60,077 bases of DNA from Gammaproteobacteria bacterium (lineage in GTDB: Bacteria; Pseudomonadota; Gammaproteobacteria; GRL18): the NCBI GenBank assembly GCA_026994225.1, contig JALWRI010000081.1:1-60077 (forward strand), given 5' to 3'. Position numbers and translations under genes: made by a program. Below, piece by piece: positions 47,283 through 56,044 of the stretch (positions are counted from its first letter, which is position 1; each line of letters starts with the position of its first letter). The notes beneath the pieces were generated by a model, which was not told the DNA's origin, did no database searches, and was given only the letters and a program-made list of their open reading frames with translations.

Positions 47283-49106
47283 ATGTTTACAGTACGTGAT
47301 GATGAACCCGATTATGCCTTTTTAGAAAAAAAGCAGCATAAAGACAAAAATCAATATGGCAAATTGATTGAATTGGTAGAAAAAAGTTCTGCCCTTGCCG
47401 GACAAAGCCTGAACATTAATAATGATCCAGCCGTTGGCGATAATCCAGATCGCTATAAACAACATGGCTTTCATTTTACCGCAGACAACTGCATCGCTTG
47501 CCATGCCTGTGAAGCCGCATGTAGTGAAAAAAATGACAATCCTCCTCATTTAAGTTTTCGCAGTGTTGGCTATGTAGAAGGTGGCACGTATCCTGCGTTT
47601 AAACGCTTAAATATTTCTATGGCATGTAATCATTGTGATAACCCTGTCTGTTTAAAAGGTTGTCCTACCCGTGCATATACCAAGTTTGCAGAATATGGAG
47701 CTGTCTTGCAAGACCCTGATATTTGTTTTGGTTGCGGCTATTGTACCTGGGTATGTCCCTATAATGCCCCACAGCTCGATCCTATTAAAGGGCAAGTATC
47801 TAAATGTAATATGTGTGTAGATAGATTAGAAGTTGGTTTAAAACCTGCCTGTGTATCTGCCTGTTTAGGTGGTGCGCTAGAATTTGGTGTTGTTGAAAAT
47901 ACCCCAAAAAATCGGGAGCAAGCCAAAATTACCCTACCAGGTTTTCCCACCAATGAAATCACTCATCCTAATATTCGTTTCCAGCAAGTGAAATCACTAC
48001 CTAGAGAAATGACCCGTACAGATTCGATACCCATTAAATACCATAAAGATAATAAAAGTAAACAATATAAACCGATAGTAGATACCAAAAAAGGCCTAAC
48101 CCGTCATTGGAATTTAGATAAACTACATTCTCGGGAAGATCCTTTAGTTATTTTTACCTTAATCACTCAAGCTGTGATTGGTGCCTTTATTTTATTAACA
48201 GGGGGGAGCTTACTCGGTATTGATCCTATTTCGCAAATCACCCAATCCAAGGCTTATCTACCATTATTATTCGGTATGCTCGCTATAGAAACCTTTGCTT
48301 TAGTGTTATCTACCATGCATTTAGGTAAACCACACCGCTTTTATCGTGCATTTAATAATTTGCGTTATTCTCCGGTAAGTCGTGAGGTAGCAGGGGTTGC
48401 GGTATTTTTTAACTGTTTGGCAGGACATATTTTTTTCACTCTCTTATATGGCTATTTTTCTACCTACACACTATTGCAAACCTTTGCTCAATTATGTGCT
48501 TACTTAGGCATTATTACAGGCCCTATTGCTTTATATTTTATGCATAAAATATACCGTATTCCAGCACGACCATATTGGAATCATTGGCAAGTGTTAACGG
48601 CTTTTTATGGCAATATGTTAACCTTAGGATCAATATTAACTGCTATGGTCATGCTCCCTTTTTTTAGATACGATGCTGCTATCTATCATCCCCTACTCAA
48701 TATTACTACTCTTGGTATTATCCTGGGTTTAACATTAGAAACCATTGGACATATTTTTCATGCCCGAGATTTACGTCAACAAGGAGGAGAAGGCTCTGCC
48801 TCCTATTATGAACAAAGCACTAAATTCGGTTATACCTGGATCAGCCGAAATATTTTACTGATCTTAAATCTAATTACCGTATCGGTATTATCTATGCTGT
48901 CTATCACATCCTTATATATTTGGTATCTAGTGTTTATCAGTATTATCCTTACTGCAATAGTAAGCCGTGCTTTATTCTATGTATTAGTCATACCAACTAC
49001 TATGCCTGGTGCTTTTTTCTGGAAGAATAAAGGATTTCAAGAACATGCAAGAGAAACAGGATTAGCGAATATGCCTCAAGTTGGTGTTGTTCCTGATACC
49101 CATTAA
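47283..49106 (+). CDS. Fused four-cluster ferredoxin and DmsC-like membrane anchor
   Basis: 607 residues. The N-terminal half is a DmsB/NrfC-type ferredoxin with four cysteine sets: CIACHACEAAC, CNHCDNPVCLKGC, CFGCGYCTWVC, and CNMC..C..C in CNMCVDRLEVGLKPAC. All sixteen cysteines for four [4Fe-4S] clusters are present. From about residue 285 the protein turns hydrophobic: eight or so membrane helices of the DmsC/YnfH quinol-oxidising type (LITQAVIGAFILLTGGSLLG and AFYGNMLTLGSILTAMVML). The two are separate proteins in DMSO reductase and are joined here. It would pass electrons from quinol to the molybdoenzyme at the cytoplasmic face. Confidence 0.85.
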   Translation: MFTVRDDEPDYAFLEKKQHKDKNQYGKLIELVEKSSALAGQSLNINNDPAVGDNPDRYKQHGFHFTADNCIACHACEAACSEKNDNPPHLSFRSVGYVEGGTYPAFKRLNISMACNHCDNPVCLKGCPTRAYTKFAEYGAVLQDPDICFGCGYCTWVCPYNAPQLDPIKGQVSKCNMCVDRLEVGLKPACVSACLGGALEFGVVENTPKNREQAKITLPGFPTNEITHPNIRFQQVKSLPREMTRTDSIPIKYHKDNKSKQYKPIVDTKKGLTRHWNLDKLHSREDPLVIFTLITQAVIGAFILLTGGSLLGIDPISQITQSKAYLPLLFGMLAIETFALVLSTMHLGKPHRFYRAFNNLRYSPVSREVAGVAVFFNCLAGHIFFTLLYGYFSTYTLLQTFAQLCAYLGIITGPIALYFMHKIYRIPARPYWNHWQVLTAFYGNMLTLGSILTAMVMLPFFRYDAAIYHPLLNITTLGIILGLTLETIGHIFHARDLRQQGGEGSASYYEQSTKFGYTWISRNILLILNLITVSVLSMLSITSLYIWYLVFISIILTAIVSRALFYVLVIPTTMPGAFFWKNKGFQEHARETGLANMPQVGVVPDTH

Positions 49107-49130
49107 TCACCTTGCAAGGGTATTTTTCAA

Positions 49131-50690
49131 ATGAAGCAACAACTTCAGCAGTTAAGCCAGTTTCTACACACTGAACTCATAGAAAGAGAAATGCCAGCAA
49201 AATTGGCATTACTCGCTGCGCTCAGTGGTGAACATTTGTTACTTTTTGGCGCTCCTGGTACGGCAAAAAGTGCCTTAGCCCGTAGGCTACAACATATTTT
49301 TACCAAAGGGCAATATTTTGAGCGTCTACTAACCCGCTTTTCTGTGCCAGAAGAACTCTTTGGCCCGTTATCCATTAAGGCTTTGGAAAATGATCGCTAT
49401 GAACGTTTAACCGATGGCTATCTACCCTCTGCATCCATTGCCTTTATTGATGAAATATTCAAAGCGAACAGTGCGATACTTAATTCCTTATTAACCTTAT
49501 TAAATGAACGAGAATTTGATAATGGTCAACAACGAGTTAAAACGCCTTTAGTTTGTGTCATTGCTGCAAGTAATGAATTACCAGATGAAGAAGAATTACA
49601 AGCCTTATATGACCGGTTTTTATTTCGCTATCATGTTAATCCTGTCAGTAAAGAAAATTTTCAACAATTACTGCAACGTATCCCCTTTAACACAACCACT
49701 GCAACCCCTACGATAACATTGCAACGCGATACTATTCAACAATGGCAAGATGCAGCACAACAACTCCCCTTACATGATGATGTCTTGTTTTTATTAACAG
49801 AAATGCATACATTTCTTGCCCAACAGGGGATCTATGTATCAGATAGACGTTGGGTGAAAATTGTTCAGATGCTTAAAATAGCGGCATTTTCTAATCAACA
49901 AACGGAAGTCTTAGTCTGGGATTGCTGGTTATTACAATTTTGTTTATGGGAAACACCAGAGCAACAAGCAAGCATTGATACCTGGTATCAACAACATCTC
50001 GGTACACATCAACAACTTAATCCTGAGCGAATTAACAAATTGTTACAAACCTGGAAAAACAAACTCAAAGAAGAGCAACAGGCAAAAATTCAATGCAAAA
50101 ATGCACAAGGTGAACCCCTCTATCTTGATCCCTATACACAACAAGATACCACTACAGCAGAGAAATATATTCGGGCAAAACGGGAAGATGAATATTTATA
50201 CTTAGCACCTCCTGACCAAACAGATCGTACTCATCAAGGAAAAGGATTTTTACGCACTGAATTAGCTGAACTCTTTTTTGATGATTATTATCAACAATGC
50301 CATATCAATGGAAAATGGGTCACATTAGATGATTATATCCATGATAGTAATAATCATTTTTTAATTTTAGAGCAATTTCCTCCAAAACAAGTTGCAGCGA
50401 CCTATTCCAAAGCACATATTCAATCCCGTATAAGCAGTTGTCAGGCGCTACAACAACAAATTGAAAGTTATCACCAGCAGGTACAGCAACAATTACAGTC
50501 TTTAACCGATCATTTACCTCAACATCTATGGCTTACTGCTGATTTTATCCAGCAAGCAGAACAGAGTTTACAACAAACCTTACAAAACAGTGCCATGCTG
50601 ATACAACAAATCAAGCAAATACAACAAGGCTTTCAAGCACTGCCTCCACAAAGGGATGATGCTAATATAACAACAATGCAGCCTGCATAA
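49131..50690 (+). CDS. ravA: RavA-like MoxR AAA+ ATPase
   Basis: 519 residues. Walker A is GAPGTAKS (residues 40-47), Walker B is SIAFIDEIFKANSAI, and sensor/arginine-finger segments follow (VIAASNELPDEEEL and LYDRFLFRYHV). These match RavA of the MoxR group. The C-terminal half carries the LARA-type insertion (KDPY/PYTQQDTT region) and a Gln-rich helical end. E. coli RavA works with ViaA and binds respiratory complexes and the lysine decarboxylase. It starts 25 bases after the ferredoxin/anchor gene, the same strand, and ViaA follows. Confidence 0.86.
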   Translation: MKQQLQQLSQFLHTELIEREMPAKLALLAALSGEHLLLFGAPGTAKSALARRLQHIFTKGQYFERLLTRFSVPEELFGPLSIKALENDRYERLTDGYLPSASIAFIDEIFKANSAILNSLLTLLNEREFDNGQQRVKTPLVCVIAASNELPDEEELQALYDRFLFRYHVNPVSKENFQQLLQRIPFNTTTATPTITLQRDTIQQWQDAAQQLPLHDDVLFLLTEMHTFLAQQGIYVSDRRWVKIVQMLKIAAFSNQQTEVLVWDCWLLQFCLWETPEQQASIDTWYQQHLGTHQQLNPERINKLLQTWKNKLKEEQQAKIQCKNAQGEPLYLDPYTQQDTTTAEKYIRAKREDEYLYLAPPDQTDRTHQGKGFLRTELAELFFDDYYQQCHINGKWVTLDDYIHDSNNHFLILEQFPPKQVAATYSKAHIQSRISSCQALQQQIESYHQQVQQQLQSLTDHLPQHLWLTADFIQQAEQSLQQTLQNSAMLIQQIKQIQQGFQALPPQRDDANITTMQPA

Positions 50691-50698
50691 TCGTCATT

Positions 50699-52198
50699 AT
50701 GCCTATCTCATTAGAACAACACTTTAGTTTTTTAGATCAATTACCTGATGCCTTATATGATACCATCATAACGCATACACATGGACAATTAGAAACCCGA
50801 GTACAAGGTATATTACAATGGAAAACAGCCCTGCTTGCAGGGCAATTACCTGATGCCCAACACTTACTCTGGCCAGAAGAAAAGATTTGCCATACCTTAC
50901 TTGAGCGTCTTGCCAGCACAGAGATTGTTCAATATTGCCAACAACAAGAGGCACTGACACATCAGGTACTACTCGATATATGTGCTGCTGTATCGAGTAT
51001 TGAACGACTACGTGAACAACATTTAGAGCAGCTATTTGAACAACTGCGTCAACAACCATCGCAACACCATAACAAAGAGACATCCCCTTCACCGACTTCT
51101 ACTTCTCCTACAGATAAGATAGACCCTACCCAACAACAAATTATTTTACTTGCCAGTCAACAATTTGAACAATATTGGACAGCGTGGGCAAAAGAGTGGG
51201 CCATGGTAGAAAATACCTTTAAAACATTAGGTAATTATATAGGAGAAGGATGGGATTTAAGTCAGGGAATATTACAATATTACCCCTGGAAAGATATTGT
51301 TCACTATCGTCAGATCATACAACAACAACCACAATTACAACATATTATTCAATTACTTGGACGAATGCGTAAAACAGATACTCCTGAATATAGCCTGGCT
51401 AAGAATGTTGTCCAACCATTACAACCCCCCCATCCTGATCCCAAAGAAATAAGCGATATGAGCCATAAATATTCCATACCTCACTCTACTCCTATGCAAA
51501 CACAAGGGATTACTCGCAGTGATGATATAGCCCGTATGTTACCTGTAGAAAGCAGTCTACTAGGTCATCCCCAATTACATTATCTCTGGCATGCTAAACG
51601 GGCAGAACAGAACTTATTAAGCTATCAGGTACAAGGGGTGCTATCTGAACATCGTATAATCCCTCAAGCAGCAGAGAGTAAGCCCTGTTCTTCTAAAAAC
51701 AGACAACAAAAAAAAACCAAAAAAAGTACGATTATTGTCTGTCTGGATAGTTCTGCTTCGATGCAAGGAGAAGCTGAATATCTGGCAAAAGGCTTGACTT
51801 TAGAGATTATGAGTGTTGCACATCAAGCACAACGTCCTTGCTATCTTTATAGCTTTAGTGGCACAGATCAAATCCTTACTCATCATTTACAATTAAGCAA
51901 TGCGGGCATTCAACAATTATTAGAATTTCTAACCCATAGTTTCCAGGGCGGCACTAATGTTGAATTAGTATTACAACATGCTTTACGAAAAATACAACAA
52001 CAAATATGGCAAGATGCCGATATATTGTTAATCAGCGATGGACGTTTTATGTTATTAAACAAGACACTGCACGCTATTCAATCTGCACAGCAACAATATG
52101 ATATACGTATTCATGGCGTTTTAATAGGTCATTGGCAAGGCACTATTATGCAGCAAATTTGCCAACCCTTACACACTATTCAATTAGCTAATAGATAG
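50699..52198 (+). CDS. viaA: ViaA-like VWA-domain protein
   Basis: 499 residues. The C-terminal von Willebrand A domain contains a complete MIDAS start, Asp350-x-Ser352-x-Ser354 in CLDSSASMQG, then GGTNVELVLQHALRK and ILLISDGRFML. The N-terminal 300 residues are helical and Gln-rich; MLPVESSLLGHP before the VWA domain is typical of ViaA. It is the partner that stimulates RavA. It follows the RavA-like gene by 8 bases. Homology to E. coli ViaA is judged from length (483 there), domain order and neighbour. Confidence 0.86.
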   Translation: MPISLEQHFSFLDQLPDALYDTIITHTHGQLETRVQGILQWKTALLAGQLPDAQHLLWPEEKICHTLLERLASTEIVQYCQQQEALTHQVLLDICAAVSSIERLREQHLEQLFEQLRQQPSQHHNKETSPSPTSTSPTDKIDPTQQQIILLASQQFEQYWTAWAKEWAMVENTFKTLGNYIGEGWDLSQGILQYYPWKDIVHYRQIIQQQPQLQHIIQLLGRMRKTDTPEYSLAKNVVQPLQPPHPDPKEISDMSHKYSIPHSTPMQTQGITRSDDIARMLPVESSLLGHPQLHYLWHAKRAEQNLLSYQVQGVLSEHRIIPQAAESKPCSSKNRQQKKTKKSTIIVCLDSSASMQGEAEYLAKGLTLEIMSVAHQAQRPCYLYSFSGTDQILTHHLQLSNAGIQQLLEFLTHSFQGGTNVELVLQHALRKIQQQIWQDADILLISDGRFMLLNKTLHAIQSAQQQYDIRIHGVLIGHWQGTIMQQICQPLHTIQLANR

Positions 52199-52212
52199 AC
52201 AGTTCACTGTCT
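52197..52212. terminator. Palindrome at the viaA/rsmI convergence
   Basis: AGACAGTTCACTGTCT is a perfect 16-base palindrome spanning both stop codons: a 6-base stem (AGACAG/CTGTCT) with a TTCA loop, followed by CTCTTTCC on the plus strand. It is probably a compact shared transcription stop. Confidence 0.4.
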
Positions 52213-53067
52213 CTCTTTCCATTCTAATGCATATTGATATAATGCTTTTTTTCGTTCTCCAGTGAGAGCTACTGCTAATTTTACTGCTTGTTTTAGTGGT
52301 AAATCCTGTAATAATACTTCTAGCGTTTTACAGCTTTGAGCAGGTAATTCTTTTTCGCTACTACTTGGCATCCCTTCCACAATAATAACTATCTCCCCTC
52401 GTTGTTGATTACTATCTGCAACAACAAAATGATATAAAGATTGTAAAGTATGTCGTTGAATAGTTTCAAAGGTTTTCGTCAATTCTCTGGCAAAAAGTAC
52501 CTTTCTTTCTTCACCTAAAATAGCACACATATCATGTAACGATGCCACAATACGATGTGGTGCCTCATAAAAAATCAGAGTGTGTGTTATTTTTTGCCAT
52601 GTTAGTAATTGTTTTTTTCGGGCAGCCGATTTTGCAGATAAAAATCCTACAAAAGTAAAATGATGCGTTGCCAGGCCTGATACAGATAATGCTGCTAACA
52701 TAGCACTAGCACCCGGAACTGGCACAACAGTAATATTTTTTGCATGTATTTGGGTGAGAAAATAATACCCTGGATCACTAATTAAAGGCGTGCCTGCATC
52801 AGAGATTAACGCTATAGATTGTCCTGCAAGTAAAATCTCAATATAGCATTCACTGACTTCTTTTTCATTATGTTCATGTAAGGCTTTACAACGGGTATTA
52901 ATGCCCCATTGTGTTAATAAATACCGACTATGACGTGTATCTTCTGCCAGTATAATATCCACATTTTGTAATATCTGTATAGCTCGTTGAGAAATATCTT
53001 GTCTATTTCCAATAGGCGTTGCGACAACGTATAATGTACCGCTATCTAGTGTATGAGGGGATGACAT
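52204..53067 (-). CDS. rsmI: 16S rRNA (cytidine1402-2'-O)-methyltransferase
   Basis: 287 residues, tetrapyrrole-methylase fold. Hallmarks: LYVVATPIGNRQDISQRAIQ at residues 12-31, LAEDTRHSRYLL, SDAGTPLISDPGY, VPVPGASAMLAALSVSG and FYEAPHRI. It methylates the ribose of C1402 in 16S rRNA with RsmH. It diverges from lpoA, as in E. coli and its relatives. Confidence 0.95.
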   Translation of the reverse strand: MSSPHTLDSGTLYVVATPIGNRQDISQRAIQILQNVDIILAEDTRHSRYLLTQWGINTRCKALHEHNEKEVSECYIEILLAGQSIALISDAGTPLISDPGYYFLTQIHAKNITVVPVPGASAMLAALSVSGLATHHFTFVGFLSAKSAARKKQLLTWQKITHTLIFYEAPHRIVASLHDMCAILGEERKVLFARELTKTFETIQRHTLQSLYHFVVADSNQQRGEIVIIVEGMPSSSEKELPAQSCKTLEVLLQDLPLKQAVKLAVALTGERKKALYQYALEWKERQ

Positions 53068-53162
53068 AAAATAGGCCTTTGTTGTATTATTGAATTATCT
53101 TTGCTATTTTAACATCTGCCAACCATTACGTACTTCTAATCGTTACTTGAGATACACCCTAT

Positions 53163-55010
53163 ATGGATAAAAAGTCATTATTTTATTGCTTGTTTTGCTT
53201 ATTTTTTATATCTGCTTGTACGACACCGACCAAACCCCGTCCTAAACCTGTCACTAGAGCTCCTCTAAAACCAGTTGTTACCGATATTACCGCCTCATCT
53301 GAAAAGGTAATAGTCCCTACTCCAATAGAAATAGCACAGCATTTACTGCAAGATGCCAAAGCAAGTAAAAATACCGAACAACGTATACATTACCAATTAC
53401 AAGCCATTGATATCTACTTACAAGAAAAAAGGTGGGATCTTGCACAACAACAACTGCATAATATTGATCCTCTTTACTTGAGCTTACTGCAACAAGATAT
53501 TTATCGTTTATATTCTGCACGCTTGGCTCTTTATAACAATAATCTCTCTCAAGCCCTTACCTTAGTGCAACAACCACCAACCAATACAGAAGGGCAAATA
53601 TGGCAACAATATCATCTTTTACGTGCCCAAATATATCAGCAACAACAACATTTTGTACAAGCAGCACAAGAATATATACTACGAGGTACACTCTTATCCG
53701 CCACAACAGATATATTGCAAAATCAACAATTTTTGTGGCAAGTTTTGGCAACCTTATCGTTGCATCACCAGATCATTCATGCTGAAAAAAATCCTGAACT
53801 TGCCGCCTGGATGGAATTATGGAAACTAACACAAACGCATAGAAGCATAAAGAAATTACAGCTTGCACTACAAACCTGGCAACAACAGTATCCTAATCAT
53901 CCGGTAAGTGATGTGTTTCTTCAGCAATTACAACAGCAACGTCAAACTTTTTTTCAACAACCCCAACATATTGGAGTATTACTTCCTTTAAGTGGAAAAT
54001 TAAAAAAGTATGGTCAAATCATTCTGGAAGGGATTATGAGTGCCTATTACCATACTGACTCTTCACCTAAAATTAGTATTTACGATACCTATTCTGATCG
54101 GTATGGTGCATGGAATGCGTATCAACAAGCTAGTGATGAGGGGGTCGATATCATGATAGGCCCTCTTGATAAAGAAACAGTACAATCTTTTGCACAAGTT
54201 ACTCATCTCCCTATTCCCCTATTAGCATTAAATCAATCAGAGAAAGAAAATCATAATCCTCAACTTTATCAATTTGCTCTTTCTCCTGAAGATGAAGCCC
54301 GCAAAGTAGCACTTAGAGCGGCACAAGATGGCTATCAGCGTAGTGTTATTCTATACCCTGATAATGCGTGGGGTAAACGTATGTCTCACGCATTTAATGA
54401 ATACTGGCAACATACATTACATTTGTATACGGCTGAAACACATCCTTATAGTTTAAAAAAATATGATTTTTCAGATACGATTACCCGCTTACTAAATATT
54501 GATGAAAGTAAACAGCGTTACCAGCAACTACGTCACTTTTTAAGTACCCCACTAACCTTTACTCCATACCGCCGACAAGATGTTGATGTAGTAATTTTAT
54601 TTGCAGGGGCAAAACAAGCTCGGCAAATTGTTCCTCAATTACAATTTTATCATGCTGAAGATTTACCCGTTTATAGCAGTGCAAAAATTATGCGCTCTCC
54701 TCCTGATCAAAATCTGGATCAAGATGTCAATGGTGTACGTTTTGCAGATATGCCGTGGGTGATTGAAAATAAAAAAAATATGTCAGGTATTTCAAATAAT
54801 GAACGTAACATCGCATTACAACGCTTATTTGCAATGGGAGTCGATGCCTATCACCTGCTGCCACATATTAAAATTCTTGCCCAATATCCAAAAACAGAAG
54901 TTTTTTATGGTGAAACCGGTTTACTCTATTTTAACACTCAACAACAAATTCACCGTATACTCACCTGGGCAACATATCAAAATGGGCTTATTACCCCTTT
55001 AGACAAATAG
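53163..55010 (+). CDS. lpoA: LpoA-like activator of penicillin-binding protein 1A
   Basis: 615-residue lipoprotein: hydrophobic residues 6-18, lipobox ISAC, then a Pro/Lys/Arg-rich linker (TTPTKPRPKPVTRAP). The N-terminal half is a Gln-rich TPR-type helical domain. The C-terminal half is a periplasmic-binding-protein-like domain beginning IGVLLPLSGKLKKYGQIILE, the usual LpoA/YraM start. It reaches from the outer membrane to stimulate PBP1A. Gene order rsmI/lpoA-yraN-diaA agrees. Confidence 0.92.
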   Translation: MDKKSLFYCLFCLFFISACTTPTKPRPKPVTRAPLKPVVTDITASSEKVIVPTPIEIAQHLLQDAKASKNTEQRIHYQLQAIDIYLQEKRWDLAQQQLHNIDPLYLSLLQQDIYRLYSARLALYNNNLSQALTLVQQPPTNTEGQIWQQYHLLRAQIYQQQQHFVQAAQEYILRGTLLSATTDILQNQQFLWQVLATLSLHHQIIHAEKNPELAAWMELWKLTQTHRSIKKLQLALQTWQQQYPNHPVSDVFLQQLQQQRQTFFQQPQHIGVLLPLSGKLKKYGQIILEGIMSAYYHTDSSPKISIYDTYSDRYGAWNAYQQASDEGVDIMIGPLDKETVQSFAQVTHLPIPLLALNQSEKENHNPQLYQFALSPEDEARKVALRAAQDGYQRSVILYPDNAWGKRMSHAFNEYWQHTLHLYTAETHPYSLKKYDFSDTITRLLNIDESKQRYQQLRHFLSTPLTFTPYRRQDVDVVILFAGAKQARQIVPQLQFYHAEDLPVYSSAKIMRSPPDQNLDQDVNGVRFADMPWVIENKKNMSGISNNERNIALQRLFAMGVDAYHLLPHIKILAQYPKTEVFYGETGLLYFNTQQQIHRILTWATYQNGLITPLDK

Positions 55011-55012
55011 CA

Positions 55013-55393
55013 ATGATGAAGAAAAAAAAATCTACACAAGAAATAGGTTTTAATGCACAAACACAAGCAAAAAATTACCTTATCCAACAAGGGCTGACTT
55101 TTATTACCCAAAATTACACCTGTAAAAGGGGTGAAATTGATATTATTATGAAAGATAATCAACAGCTTGTTTTTGTCGAAGTACGTTATAGAACGTCTTT
55201 TCATTATGGTTCCTCTGCTGCCACTATTGGTATCCAAAAACAACAAAAAATTATTTATACCGCTATGCGTTATCTGCAATACCATCAACTTAAAAATGTT
55301 GCCTGCCGCTTTGATGTAATGGCAATGACCTGTAATAAACAGGCTAATTTAGAAATTAATTGGATAAAGAATGCGTTTTACAGTACCATATAA
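55013..55393 (+). CDS. yraN: YraN (UPF0102) nuclease-like protein
   Basis: 126 residues. QEIGFNAQTQAKNYLIQQGL at the N-terminus, then RGEIDIIMKDNQQLVFVEVR with the acidic residues of an endonuclease-like fold (Asp in GEID, and EVR). Family members belong to the PD-(D/E)XK superfamily, but the cellular role is unsettled. It starts 2 bases after the lpoA stop. Confidence 0.93.
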   Translation: MMKKKKSTQEIGFNAQTQAKNYLIQQGLTFITQNYTCKRGEIDIIMKDNQQLVFVEVRYRTSFHYGSSAATIGIQKQQKIIYTAMRYLQYHQLKNVACRFDVMAMTCNKQANLEINWIKNAFYSTI

Positions 55394-55423
55394 AGGTATA
55401 TAGAATTTTAACAAAAAATATGT

Positions 55424-56041
55424 ATGAATAAGTCATCAAGTGCTTACATGGATAAAATTTCTTTTTTACAACAAATTTTTAATGATAGTTTAGCAACCAC
55501 ACAAAGTAGTTTTACTTTATTCCCTGTTATAACAGAGGCTGCAAACTTACTCGGTGCAAACTTGCTTTCAGGGGGTAAGGTCTTGGTCTGTGGTAATGGG
55601 GGTTCTGCTGCCGATGCACAACATTTAGCCTCAGAATTATTAAATCGCTTCGAATTAGAACGTCCCGGGCTGCCTGCTATTGCACTCACCACCGATAGTT
55701 CAACCTTAACCTCCATCGCTAACGATTATCATTATCATGATATTTTTTCCCGACAAGTCATGGCATTAGGGCAAGAAGATGATATTCTTATTGCCATCAG
55801 TACCAGTGGCAACTCTACTAATATTTTACAAGCTGTTGATGCAGCACATCAACGGGCTATGCATACGATTGTACTCACTGGTAATGAAAGTGGAAAATTG
55901 CATCAGGCACTAAATAAAAATGATATTGAAATTTGTGTCCCCGCAACACAAACTGCACGCATTCAAGAAGTACATATTTTGATTATTCATTGTCTTTGCG
56001 CATTAGTTGATCAACAATTATTTGGTTCTGGGTTTTCCTAG
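55424..56041 (+). CDS. diaA: DiaA/GmhA-family SIS protein
   Basis: 205 residues with one SIS domain: [51 protein letters not shown] and [20 protein letters not shown]. GmhA makes sedoheptulose-7-phosphate isomerisation for LPS heptose; DiaA, the related E. coli gene in this exact place after yraN, promotes DnaA assembly at the origin. The neighbourhood favours DiaA, while the phrasing ([19 protein letters not shown]) is also that of GmhA, so function is left between them. Confidence 0.82.
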   Translation: MNKSSSAYMDKISFLQQIFNDSLATTQSSFTLFPVITEAANLLGANLLSGGKVLVCGNGGSAADAQHLASELLNRFELERPGLPAIALTTDSSTLTSIANDYHYHDIFSRQVMALGQEDDILIAISTSGNSTNILQAVDAAHQRAMHTIVLTGNESGKLHQALNKNDIEICVPATQTARIQEVHILIIHCLCALVDQQLFGSGFS

Positions 56042-56044
56042 TTC

